Source: Acanthosepion esculentum (taxonomy: Eukaryota > Mollusca > Cephalopoda > Sepiida > Sepiidae). From it: a DNA stretch of 64,000 nt. The stretch is taken from contig OZ038485.1 in NCBI GenBank assembly GCA_964036315.1, forward strand, positions 101,870,341 through 101,934,340. The letters run 5' to 3'. Every line of letters begins with the position of its first letter. The first letter of the stretch is position 1. Shown here one piece after another: positions 12,410 through 22,676 of this stretch. The position numbers and the translations under genes were made by a program. The notes below the pieces were generated by a model. That model searched no databases and was not told the origin of the DNA. It worked only from the letters and a program-made list of their open reading frames with translations.

Positions 12410-12665
12410 ATTGAGTTCACCCCCATGCAAATTAGTAAAGCCACTAAAACAAGGGGTGCCTGGGTCGGGAAGAGTTAGGAACCGAGACATTGCTTAGAAA
12501 CAAGAACAGAGGAAGAGTAATCAGGAGGACAGTAAATAGCAATTGACATTGCATTTAAATTTTTGAAGATTAAAGTTGGCTGGAAAGCATGGAGATGGAA
12601 GGGAGTTCCACAAGCAAGAAGAGAAACTCTATAAGGAAAATAATATCAGTGAATTTGCCATTTGC
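12410..12665 (-). mobile_element. LINE family C 3' fragment
   Basis: On the minus strand it carries the family C 3' end: the RC of 'ATTGACATTGCATTTAAAT' at 12542 (family ...KCNVN...) and, further left, 'GCCACTAAAACAAGGGG', equivalent to the RC of the terminal CCCCTT...TAGTGGC segment. No intact frame. A 5S-type SINE lies immediately to the right. Confidence 0.7.
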
Positions 12666-12747
12666 CAAGGAGTTAGCAGCAGAGAAACTGAAATTGGCAA
12701 GCTGAATTCAAAGTATAATCTACATTCACTTCACACTAACGCATTTG

Positions 12748-13064
12748 GCTTGTGGCCATATCACACTGAAACCCCAGTTCCTGTACAATCACTGAAGTTA
12801 AGCAATGTCGAGTATCTAGATGAGTGACTGCTTGGGAATATCAGATACTTTGAGTTTGGATGCACTGGTGGGTAATGGATAATAGCTCAAAATTCTTAAT
12901 TGGAGAGCAGAGATTCAATTCCAGTTAAGTTCATTATATTCACTTACATGCAAATGACCTTGGGAAAGGTATGAATCCACCTATGGGTTAATTAGTAAGA
13001 CTCGTATCATTAAACCATTATTATTTCTATAAATAAATAAATAAAATAAAAAATTCTTACAATC
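12748..13064 (+). mobile_element. SINE group S4, most complete 5S rRNA + tRNA composite copy
   Basis: 12748-12862 matches 5S rRNA over nearly its full length: GTGGCCATATCACACTGAA at the start, 'GAAGTTAAGCAATGTCGAG' (box A and intermediate element) and 'GATGAGTGACTGCTTGGGAA' (box C). It continues at once into a tRNA-Arg-like unit (GGTGGGTAATGGATAA A box; GATTCAATTCC B box), the S1-type body and a tail ending ATTCTTACAATC at 13064. It therefore has two successive pol III promoter-bearing modules. Sequence divergence suggests it is old. Confidence 0.85.
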
Positions 13065-13655
13065 TAAAAATATTTTCTGCAAAGAGTTGATAGGTCATAA
13101 AATACAAATCAATCAAGAAAACACAATCTAATTTTTTTGTAAGTGCATGGATAGGAATAAATAATGTAATTGGACAAAAATTTTTTAATTAAAAAGCATT
13201 TACATACAGTAAATATATAAGTACAGTGTTAGTGCCATGGGGCGTTTAAATATGCCACAAAATGTTTTTTTCTTAATATTTAACAAGTGGCATGTCAAAT
13301 AGCTTTCAGAATACCTCTGTCAAGTAACTACAAGGAGTAACTGGTTGTCATCACAATATTTATGTGAATTACAAGCAGCTTTGTTCGTTTACTGAAACTA
13401 AAATGAAACCTATTTTTGTATAGATGATCTTTTGAAAATTACTGATTCATTTTTTAATACTGGCCTTTCAATTCAATTTTTCAAAACAACATTTTTTTCT
13501 GCCAATTTTTATTTACTCTATAAAAATCAGAAAGAATACTGCAGACATTTTTAACAAGAAAATGAATTAAATGATGTAGCTATATTTTAAATGAGGTAGT
13601 TGAAAATACTGAGGCAATGCTTCAGTAACAGAGGGCTTTTAAAGAAGAAAAAAAG
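13065..13655. other. unassigned AT-rich DNA
   Basis: No gene or known repeat recognised; poly-T runs and AT-rich filler upstream of the minisatellite. Confidence 0.45.
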
Positions 13656-13680
13656 AAATAAAGAAAGGGGAAGAGGAGAA

Positions 13681-14280
13681 GGAAAAAGAAAGAGAGGAAA
13701 AAGAAAGAGAGGAAAACGAAAGAGAGGAAAACGAAAGAGAGGAAAACGAAAGAGAGGAAAACGAAAGAGAGGAAAACGAAAGAGAGGAAAACGAAAGAGA
13801 GGAAAACGAAAGAGAGGAAAACGAAAGAGAGGAAAACGAAAGAGAGGAAAACGAAAGAGAGGAAAACGAAAGAGAGGAAAACGAAAGAGAGGAAAAAGAA
13901 AGAGAGGAAAAAGAAAGAGAGGAAAAAGAAAGAGAGGAAAAAGAAAGAGAGGAAAAAGAAAGAGAGGAAAAAGAAAGAGAGGAAAACGAAAGAGAGGAAA
14001 ACGAAAGAGAGGAAAACGAAAGAGAGGAAAACGAAAGAGAGGAAAAAGAAAGAGAGGAAAACGAAAGAGAGGAAAACGAAAGAGAGGAAAACGAAAGAGA
14101 GGAAAACGAAAGAGAGGAAAACGAAAGAGAGGAAAACGAAAGAGAGGAAAACGAAAGAGAGGAAAACGAAAGAGAGGAAAACGAAAGAGAGGAAAACGAA
14201 AGAGAGGAAAAAGAAAGAGAGGAAAAAGAAAGAGAGGAAAAAGAAAGAGAGGAAAAAGAAAGAGAGGAAAAAGAAAGAAA
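13681..14280 (+). repeat. 15-bp minisatellite, 40 units, two unit types in blocks
   Basis: The unit is GGAAAA[A/C]GAAAGAGA, repeated 40 times without a length change; the last unit ends AGAAA. Calling the variable base A or C, the order is A2 C12 A6 C4 A1 C10 A5. The + strand is almost wholly purine; only the C variant breaks it, creating a CpG. Because 15 is a multiple of 3, every frame without a stop stays open: the + strand gives a KRKRG repeat and the minus strand an F(V/F)FLS repeat. Those long open frames are by-products of the repeat, not genes. Confidence 0.97.
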
Positions 14281-14779
14281 AAAAAAACAACTACCGGGAA
14301 ATTAAAAGTAATAGAATTTAATCTTCAGACATATTTCTGTCTCCATGAATTTTCATAAAAGTAAAACAGATATCTTTTCTTAATTGCTTCTTCAACAATT
14401 CTGATGGAATCAATATTCCTCAACCAACTGAAGATTGTCAGTATCTTTCCAAAGCAAATGAAAATCAAGTACATTGAACTAACGCACAAGATTCTATTCA
14501 TTTTACATATTTAGAAATTCCATGCAAGGCTGAGTACTTTGAATATCTAATAAGACTTTTCACTCTTCTTCAAAAGAGACAGCTAAATATATCATCAGTT
14601 GTATTTATACTGTATCTCTGGATCTCCTAAAGATTTTTAAATGGGTGGCAAGTCCTTTCATTATTACACTTAATAAACTGCTTAAGGCAAGCAAAGCTCT
14701 AACAAAACATCTGCGTTAGTGCTCGTGTAAGAACTGATATTCAATGTTTAAAGTATATCTTATATATGCTATGTCCCTT
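14281..14779. other. unassigned AT-rich DNA
   Basis: Nothing recognisable between the minisatellite and the LINE family A fragment. Confidence 0.45.
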
Positions 14780-15190
14780 CAGCATGTTGGCGATCATGGC
14801 TCTCTGCAATTTCCTGTCCTTTGTAAATTTTGTCTTACTGTTCTCTCTTAAATCTTGTTCCACTATCCATTTACTCAAGCTTGCTAGGTAGGTTATGTGT
14901 TATTTTCCTCTGACCATCTCGCCTTCAATTTGTCCTCTGAGTATCAAATTCTCCAAGTCCTCTTTCCTCATTATGTACCCTAGAAATTTCAACTTCCTCT
15001 TTTTGATGTTATGTAAAAATGCCCTTTTTGTTTCCATTTTCTCTAAAACTTCAGCATTGCTCACATGTTCAGTCCATGGTATTCGCAAGCATCCTTCTAT
15101 AGAACCACATTTCTGTTACTTTAAGTCTCTTCATCTGTGAGGAGATTGTTCAGCATTGTCCAGACTGATTCAACATAACAGTTCAGTACA
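14780..15190 (-). mobile_element. LINE family A 3' end
   Basis: The minus-strand frame 15088-14900 reads 'MRIPWTEHVSNAEVLEKMET' and continues with a 'KKRKLKFLGYIMRKEDLENL' segment. This matches the RT C-terminal region seen at 0.4, 51.8 and 63.4 kb and is the least decayed version of that segment here. Flanking sequence (14780-14900 and 15090-15190) continues the homology in other frames. Truncated at the 5' end; no catalytic region. Confidence 0.85.
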
Positions 15191-15337
15191 TTTTTCTTTG
15201 TTTCTAACAAAATGAAATCAATATCTAAAGTGTATTGCATAATATCATACATATTTCTGTTCACATTGAAAAATATAATAAAATATATCGTATTTAACAA
15301 GCAATTATAGAGCAAACAAAAACATTGCCAATCAATA

Positions 15338-16122
15338 TATTAGGTTGGCACACATGAAATAATGCACCTTGTAGGTAATGAATAAAATGCTTCTGAAATG
15401 TTAACTAATTTATTTAGTTGAAATCAGTACCATGTTGATGAATAACTGTTCTCCAATGTACCTCTAAATTCTTGATCTTCCTTATGAGAGTATTAAAAAC
15501 TCAAAATGCATACATAAGTGAGAATCAGTAGGAGAGATATCAGGTGAGTATAGCGGATGAGGCAAAATTTCATAATTCAGGCTTTGGACGTGATTGAGAA
15601 GCAAAATTGGGCCATCCTTATTCACAAGTTTAGGAAGCTTCTTTTTCAACTTTTTGTGCATACACTCAATTTCTCCACAATACGAGGTTGCTGTTATTAT
15701 TTTCCCTTGAGGCAAGAATGAATACTAAATAACCCCTTTGAAAGACCACCATACAGTAACCATTAACTTTTTAGGATTCAGTGGAGATTTTGGGTATTGT
15801 TTTGGTGATTCACTTACATCTAACCACTAGTCTACACTGTTGTCAATGAGTATCCATTTCTCATCGCATGTAATGATTCAATGCAAAAATGGGTCTTTTT
15901 CTTCAGTTTGTACTCATACAGTAAGAATATTCAACATTGTTTCATTGTAATCATTTTCATTGGGCTTATGAGTAACAATATACTGAAAGAATAATTATCT
16001 GGGGGAAAAAAAAGTCAGGAATAAGTAAAGATTTTTTTTTTATATACTAAAGAAGTTACTTCATTAAATGACCAGATCAACAACCAACAAAAAGATACGT
16101 CATTTCATGTAACAACCTAATA
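15338..16122 (-). mobile_element. mariner with TIRs and TA duplication, internally deleted (781 bp)
   Basis: TA at 15338-15339 and 16121-16122 flanks an element that begins TTAGGTTGGCACACATGAAA and ends in the inverted counterpart (TTAGGTTG-TTACATGAAATG on the minus strand). Minus-strand transposase pieces are present: a 'CDEKWILID' segment near 15860 keeps the first catalytic Asp; 'ESPKQYPKSPLNPKKLMVTV' follows with 'WWSFKGVI'; 'LLLNHVQSLNYEILPH' replaces the usual DNARPH region (second Asp to Asn); 'LYSPDISPTDSHL' keeps the third Asp. There are in-frame stops. The N-terminal helix-turn-helix region is missing, which explains the short length against about 1.3 kb for full mariners. Confidence 0.92.
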
Positions 16123-17255
16123 AAAGTATAAAAGAAACTCCAAACATCAGGCTTGTAAGTAATCCAGAATTGACTGAGAACATTTGTGATTGACACCATG
16201 TTCTGAGGGTAATGTGAATTTACATTAAATTATTAACAAAATTAACTAACAAACCTGGGTTGTTATTAAAATACTAGGAATTTTTTTGGGGGGTACAGTT
16301 AACTTCAACTTTATGCGTCAAGAGTAAAATGATTGTTTTGACACTTTCTCTAATCCACAAATGAGAAAGACAAGACATGTTCTTTCCCATATGATTCCAA
16401 TGTCTAAAGAATAAACAAATAAGCCAGAAATCAATACAAGTTACTTATACTGCATAGGTAGTATAAGTTTTATAAATAAAAGACTGTATGACTGCTTGCA
16501 AGAAGGGCTTTATTGCACTTGCTCAAAGTTTTAGTTTCCACTCTTCAAAAATCAATAAATCAATGAAGAGATATTCAATATGGCAAGTGCAAATGATTGT
16601 ACAAGTAGAGAGAATCTATTTTCTGAATACAAAACTTTCTTTTTGCACATCAACTTGTGATTTTATAAACACAAAAGTATCTTATTAGCTGCTAATATTT
16701 CCTTTTACAAATCACAGATTTATTTATTTGCAACAATCATGAGGGAACCAAAATAACTCAAGTTCTGTTTATTGTTTTCACCACTGATCTGAACAAAAAA
16801 AAAATTGTTCAAGTTTAATTCTTTGAACTGCTCTGAGGGAATTTTTTTCTTTTTTTTTTTTTGAACTTGCAAGTTGAAATTGGGCAAAAGATTTAAAACC
16901 TGCAACCAAATACAAGGTTTGTTAGAAAAGAAACTAGTTTTGAATTTAACAAATTACCTTTTAGCTAGAGGTTACTTAAAACCAAAAACTTTTTTTGATA
17001 GCAAACACCAAATTTGAATAGGTCTTCATTTTAATATGATAGCTTTATATTTAATTTGAATTATAATTTCTGTCCAATTAGAGTAGCAGAATCATTAGTG
17101 TCCTGGTCTCAGCAGTTACTAAGACAAAGTTACAAAGTTGGTCTCGTGATACTCAAGGTAGACAAGATTGGTTTAAAAGAAATGCTCATGAAAAGATTAC
17201 TTCATTTAAGAAATACAAAAATGAATTATGAAACATTAATATCTTTATGAGATGT
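16123..17255. other. unassigned AT-rich DNA
   Basis: AT-rich sequence with poly-A/T runs near 16020 and 16850. No gene or transposon recognised. Confidence 0.45.
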
Positions 17256-17257
17256 GT

Positions 17258-17575
17258 AGATAATGTAACAGATGTTGGCATGGAAAGTGAAATCATTGGC
17301 CAGAGTTCAAATCCTAGACTAGTCTGTTACATTCAGTTTCATACTAATGCTCTGGGGAGCGGTGACATGAAACCATTTCTTTTCCCCCTAATTATCAGAG
17401 TATATTGGGATTTCTAGTTTTGGGTGACAATCAGCCCTAGAATTCCAAACCATGGAGAAGGCAACAGAAAACCATTCCATTACCTTCTCCAAGAATTCAC
17501 AAATAATAAAGAAAAGGAATCTGCGGAGAGCCATGGTCACCTCTTCCCTGAAGGAACATAGCATTTTAAAACAAA
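17258..17575 (+). mobile_element. tRNA-derived SINE, S1-related, diverged body
   Basis: The head contains a B-box-like 'AGAGTTCAAATCCTAGACT' near 17310. The 3' part (17440-17575, 'CCAAACCATGGAGAAGGCAA', 'TCACAAATAATAAAGAAAAG', 'GAATCTGCGGAGAG') aligns with the 3' part of the SINE at 48.6-48.8 kb. The tail ends near GAAGGAACATAGC. The body before the shared tail differs from S1, so this may be a separate subfamily. Confidence 0.65.
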
Positions 17576-18920
17576 GTATCTATATATGTCACGTAATAGA
17601 TTTTTTGTAATTTATAAGTGCTTTGCTATATATAAATATATATAAATAAATAAATAAAATCAAGTGTATTTCTGAGATTTGTTATCTGCAATAATTAAGA
17701 GTTATCTCCCTTGCACTAGTGGTGCCAGGTGACAATGTCTTTATGATAATAACAGACTGTTGCAAAATGTTTACAAAGCTGGGAAGTGAAAAGACCAACT
17801 CTATGAGAAGGAAGAGTAGAACAATCAAGACTTGCATGCAAAAATCTAATAATAGTAGGTCATCATTTTTGACAGCATGGTTAGCCTAGTATAACAATAA
17901 ACAAAGAAGGTTATACCATCTTCGCTGGTTAGTTGGCAGAAAAAAAAAAACAAAAAAAAAACAAAAAAAAAACAGGGGAAATTTTCTTCCATCTCAGCTT
18001 CTAAGAAATGGAAAATCCACTTCATCTTTCGTGCTTTTATCTTATAGAACTGCATTACGGTTAAGTGGCTTTAATTCTGAGTAGGTTTGAATCTCATTCT
18101 GGGTTATTAGTTGGAAATTGTTTGTTTTTATTGCTAAATGCTTTCAACTTTATCCAGGGTTAGACATTATAATAATTAATATCATTAACTAATTATCAAA
18201 AAAAGAGTGAAATGACCTAAGATAAATTAGTAGCTATTTATACTACTATGTCAACAGGTAAAAAAAAAGAAAAAAAAAAAAAAAATACCAGTGTTTTTCT
18301 TCTTGCAGTTTATTTCTATTAACAAATGATGTCAAATGAAATATCAGACTTATCACTCATTCTCTACCACTTGAGCTAAACTTACAAGTAAATAATCTTA
18401 TGGCACAGCGACTATGATATAATGGTCAGACAGAAGTGCATGTTGAATGTGCTATTCGCGCATAGGCATTACTATTAATCAAAATTGTGAAAATGATGAT
18501 CACGCACTAGCTATTTGCCATCTTTATATTAAAATGAAAACTATCCTACATAAAACAATAGACAATTGTATACAAATACAAAAAGCTAGACAACACAACA
18601 TTGGTAGTCTCTTCTGAAGATATTGGGCACAATCATTAAAAGCAAAATGTCTCTCAGAATCTCAGAGGTAGCTCCTGCCTTTTTGAGAGTCTGCAATCTG
18701 ATCACAACCCTTAATACATTTAATTTTGATTTCCTCTTTCATCTTAACATCATCTTAACTCTTCATTAACCCTCAAATGATGATCACAAATAAGGTTTGT
18801 TCAATCTAATGTCTCTACCTGAGATGCATTGTCAGTTTTGTAAAACACTTCAGGTAACCTTGTCAGTTGGAATATTTCCTGTCACCTAACTGCTATTAAA
18901 ACAACAGCATCAGCTGTTTC
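17576..18920. other. unassigned AT-rich DNA
   Basis: Contains A-rich runs at 17940-17975 and 18260-18285 and short TA runs near 17630. Nothing else recognised. Confidence 0.45.
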
Positions 18921-18924
18921 ACTA

Positions 18925-19404
18925 AGTGTAAGAGCTTTCAAGGCTAGTGAGCACTTTGTTAGCCAAGTCCATCCTTCAAATCTATAAATCAACCATTCAC
19001 CCTTGCATGGAATACTGCTGCCATATATGGTCTGGAGTCCCCACTGTTCGTCTTAAGGTCCGCGACAAAATCCAGAGACAGATATGCAATGTGATTGGCC
19101 CTGATCTGGCATCTCATTTACAGTCACTCTCTCACAGATGTGCTGTCGCTTCCCTCTGTCTTTTCTACAAATACTTTCACGGTAACTGCTCCGATGAGCT
19201 ACTTTTGCTGGTTCCCAAACTGCATGAATTTAAACATGTTACTAGGTTGGCATCTCAGTCCCATGTTTTCACTGTCAAAACAGTCTGTGGAACTCCCTTC
19301 CTCTTACTTGCTTCCCCGATAGCTATAATCTCCAAATATTCAAATGCAATGTCAATCGAAAGATATGTTACAACAGTGGGAAAGAGAAGTCTGCCATTTG
19401 ATCA
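18925..19404 (+). mobile_element. LINE family C RT C-terminus, copy 1 of a three-copy cluster
   Basis: The frame contains 'SILQIYKSTIHPCMEYCCHI' then 'WSGVPTVRLKVRDKIQRQIC', followed by 'LCLFYKYFHGNCSDELLLLV', 'PKLHEFKHVTRLASQSHVFT' and an 'SIAIISKYSNAMSI'-like region. This is the post-catalytic part of a jockey/CR1-like RT, the longest intact stretch of this family here (154 codons to a stop near 19410). The family's 3' end is missing; a second copy starts directly. Confidence 0.9.
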
Positions 19405-19968
19405 TGCTTAGAATATAGCTTCCATATATAGTCTGGTGCCCCTGCTATTTACCTGGAGCTCCTTGATAAGATCCAAAGAATAAGCAGCAATATTATTGGT
19501 CTTGATCTGGCAGCTCAGATTCAGTCACTTGCCCACCACCATAATGTTGCCTCTGTGCAATAAATAAATAATTAGTAAATAAATACTTTCATTGTAATTG
19601 TTCAGATGAGCTCTTCACTATGGTACCTAGGCTTTATGAATTTAAGCAAAGTACTTGATTGGCAGTGAGATCTTGTCAGTTTACAGTTGAGCTGGCTACA
19701 TTTAGCCATAAGTTTGATGCTAACAGTTCTTTTTGTGCACTTATCGCTTGTGAAACTCCCTTCCAGCTCCATGCTTTCCAACCAACTTTAATCAATAAAA
19801 ATTTAAATGCAATACCAATCACTATCTACTGTCCTCCCGATTACTCTTTTCTCTTTCTGCTCATTAGTATTGTTTCTGTTTCTAATTCTTCCACGCCCTG
19901 TAACCCTTGGCGTTTTAGTTGCTGTACTGCCTTGATTCAGGGGATTAAAAAAAAAAAAAAAAAAAAAT
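19405..19968 (+). mobile_element. LINE family C 3' end, copy 2, with poly-A
   Basis: It re-enters the same RT segment as copy 1 ('LEYSFHIWSGAPAIYLELLD') immediately after copy 1 breaks off. It then carries stops (near 19560) and a short TAAATAAATAA insertion. It runs to the family's 3' end (GTAACCCTTGGCG... near 19900) and a poly-A tract at 19948-19967. Head-to-tail with copy 1. Confidence 0.85.
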
Positions 19969-20845
19969 TTTTTTTAAATCATACAAATACATTGCTAGAA
20001 CACCAATTAATTTGCCACTAGCACCATGCCAAAGAAATAGTACATTATCATAAGCACTCATTACACCTCTCAACTCCTTGGGTAATTGAGTAATTACTCT
20101 CTTGCTCCGTGAACAAGGAACATGTGACCCTGGACATACATCTGATGGAGGTTTATGGAATATCTATCTCCAGTATATCACTGTAAAAATGCTAACATGA
20201 AATCTATTGTCGTGACTTGCCAACTCATAACAGATGCCGTTAACATGACCAGACACATAGCTTCTCGGCTGCCAGTTGGAGTGTGCTTGCAAATTATTGA
20301 AATCTTCTTTGTAACCACGCCTTTGTTTATTTTCTTATTATCTTTGTTTCTCAGTTATCACCCCAACGGTTGATAGACATTTCTGACCAGTGAAAGGCAC
20401 AGATTCATACACTTTATGATTTTTCATATTTTCAATTTATTCATACTTCAATCACATCTTTCACTTGTTCTTGTTTAGATGTCAGTAAAACGACATGATT
20501 TTTGAGGATTTATTTCAACTTGGTTCACTGGTCAACATGAGATCCCATGTTCTTCAGTCTCCTCTTCCACTATTATATATATTCACCCAATGACTATATT
20601 TCCCAGATGACTTAGGCTGTGCTCATAATCTTTCTTCTCCATTCATTTCATATTCAACAATTTTGCTTTTACCTGGGTTTTCTGTCTTCGTCTTTCAAAT
20701 CTGCAATATTGTCATTAAATTTTCTGTGACATTGCACTACTCTGGACATCTTAGCTTCTTCAACATCTCCTGATCCACAACTCCATGAATTTTTGTCTTA
20801 TTTATTCCTTGTAGTACCTAAATTTTTGGTTTCCTCTTTATTCTA
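19969..20845. other. unassigned DNA between LINE copies
   Basis: 20040-20400 is somewhat richer in GC and holds a 72-codon frame (20155-20373) of no recognisable family, with a hydrophobic C-terminal stretch. I cannot assign it. 20400-20845 is AT-rich and could be a degraded minus-strand LINE, but I could not match it. Confidence 0.35.
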
Positions 20846-20847
20846 TC

Positions 20848-21310
20848 CAGAGACGGATATACAATGTGATTGGTCCTGATCTGGCATCTCGTCTAGTCAC
20901 TTTCTCACAGATGTGCCATCACTCCCCTCTGACTTTTCTACAAATACTTTCACGGTAACTACTCCAACAAGCTACTTTCACTGGTTCCCAAACTGCATGA
21001 ATTTAAGCGTGCTGCTAGGTTGGAATCTCAGTTTCATGCCTTCTACTCCAATAGCTTCATATCTCGCACTTCCTGTCTGAAACTCCCTCTCTCTCTTACT
21101 TGCTTGCTTCCCTGATACATATAATCTTCAATTATTCAAATGCAATGTCAATTGACATCTTCAAATGCCTTGATCTAATTCCGTGTCCTTCTATTCATCC
21201 TTTCCTCTGTCATGCCTCTTTACTCTTGCTTCCACTCTTTGTAACCCCTTACGTGCTAGTGGCACTCCCGCCTTGCTTGCGGTGAAATGCTTGAAAAAAA
21301 ATTAAAAAAA
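20848..21310 (+). mobile_element. LINE family C 3' end, copy 3
   Basis: Starts within the RT C-terminus (RRIYNVIGPDLAS-like) and keeps the order SHRC..., YKYFHG..., HEFKRAARLE..., ending with 'LVALPPCLR' and an A-rich tail at about 21293. Several frameshifts. Nucleotide similarity to copy 1 is high through 'TCTCACAGATGTGCC' and 'TACTTTCACGGTAACT', suggesting a fairly recent common source. Confidence 0.85.
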
Positions 21311-21436
21311 TAAAATAAATAAATAAATATTCTTAACTTTTATTAACTGACATAGATGCATTCTGTGAAAAGCTCCTCCATGCCTGATCAGTACACACTG
21401 ATTATGAATCTAATGCTTCTCTTCTCAACCCCAACC

Positions 21437-21650
21437 CCCCCAGCTATGAGTAAACAGCAGGATAGACTGGCCTAATAACTTATAATTGGCAACCAGTCTA
21501 GGAAAAAGAAAAACTGAATTCAAACCAGCCTGGAGAGGGCCGTGCTTTGTCAGGTTATCTTGCCCAAGACACACCACTTCTGCTAAGGATGCAGCACATA
21601 TGGCATCCATACAACCCTAATGGGTTACAGGAGTCATGATCATGAATAGA
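21437..21650 (+). mobile_element. SINE group S1, head-truncated
   Basis: Begins in the body ('CAGCTATGAGTAAACAGCAG') and continues through 'GGCAACCAGTCTAGGA', 'CTGAATTCAAACCAG' and 'TTGCCCAAGACACAC', the common S1 3' region. The tRNA-like head is missing. It lies next to the integrase relic on its right. Confidence 0.65.
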
Positions 21651-21659
21651 TTTGGTCAC

Positions 21660-22165
21660 TAGGCAAAAAAAGTATTTGTCAGCATAAGTCTTCACATTCG
21701 ACTAGTGCTTTTTTAATTTTTTCACTTCTGCTTCCATAAAGCATTTCCTTGTGACATGCAGAGTATTTACATTAACTCTAACCATGTCACTAGTTGTTGT
21801 GGTTACCAGTGCAGGTAACTAATCAATCAAAATTGAAGGTGTGTTAACATTGAAACCAAATACAATTTCATTTGGACTATATCCTGAGTAATTCTGAAGT
21901 GCATCCTTTTCACTAAAAGCCCATGCCAGGGCTATTTCTGGTTCCCACTTCTCATCTTCTTTCCAAAGCTTCAGCCAGTCTCAAATAAGGCCATTCCACA
22001 CTGCCATTTCTAAAGGAACTTTCAACAGCAGTCGTGCAAGTCTCAATATGTAACTTATCATTCATGTGCCAGCAATTATCATTAAATTCTATCCCCGACT
22101 GTCATTCACGAAACACCCGAGAGCGCTCCAAAATAGCATATCCACATTAAGAATATGTTGTGAAT
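21660..22165 (-). mobile_element. gypsy-type LTR retroelement integrase relic
   Basis: On the minus strand a continuous frame with few stops reads 'IALAWAFSEKDALQNYSG', then 'YSPNEIVFGFNVNTPSILID', a stop, then 'LPALVTTTTSDMVRVNVNTL' and 'HVTRKCFMEAEVKKLKK'. This is the end of the integrase catalytic core and the following spacer. Upstream (about 22000) 'NGSVE' fits the conserved NG-VE motif that holds the catalytic Glu. The preceding segment usually containing DNGGEF is decayed, with no Asp evident. No LTR, gag, protease or RT is seen nearby. It is an isolated inactive fragment. Confidence 0.75.
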
Positions 22166-22339
22166 GATTAAGACAAAGAAGAGTGAAAAGATCAATCTAG
22201 CAGCACACCAACTTGTAGATGCATCAATTAGGTGCAGAATCCAATACCAATTGTGCTTATGTCCTTAAATTTGTTTCCAGGTGCCAACCCCACAATTGGC
22301 AAATCTGACAAAAAACACAGTCAGTTATGTGCCATGCGT

Positions 22340-22618
22340 GATACATGCTTAGGCGATCATGTATCTTTCGATACACGACTAACAAGCCAGTCCCCCCCCC
22401 CCGCAGTAGTTAGACGTTTCTTTCTGCGGTAGACCAGTTGCCATCCAAGACTATAGAACCTGGTCTGTCCTGCTATTTACCCAGAGGCGGAGAGGGGGGT
22501 AGAAGAGGATTCATACCTTTCCCAAGGGTATTACCACATAAGTGAATGCAATGGATTCGACTGGAATTCAAACTCGGCTCTCCGATTCCTCAATCGGAGC
22601 TGCTATCCATTACAGATT
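22340..22618 (-). mobile_element. SINE group S1, minus strand, subfamily with GGCGATCAT tail
   Basis: On the minus strand the tRNA-Arg-like head is at about 22618 (GTAATGGATAGCAGC; B box GAGTTTGAATTCC). It is followed by 'CATTCACTTATGTG' and 'CCTTGGGAAAGGTATGAATC', then the 'GGCAACTGGTCTACCGC' body. The left end (22340-22380) carries 'CTTAGGCGATCATGTATC', shared with the copy at 60.6 kb but not with the other S1 copies. A C10 run at 22394 interrupts the tail. Confidence 0.8.
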
Positions 22619-22676
22619 TCCTTCATAAAATCCAGAAATTCTTCATGAAAAGTTCTTCCCTTTTTGACTAAAGATA

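Noticed and set aside
12748..12862. Functional 5S rRNA gene
   Set aside because: Diverged from canonical 5S, lacks a T-run terminator at the end of the unit, and continues into a SINE body.
13600..14358. Long opposite-strand frames encoding KRKRG and F(V/F)FLS repeats
   Set aside because: Produced automatically by a 15-bp tandem repeat whose length is a multiple of three; no non-repeat domain.
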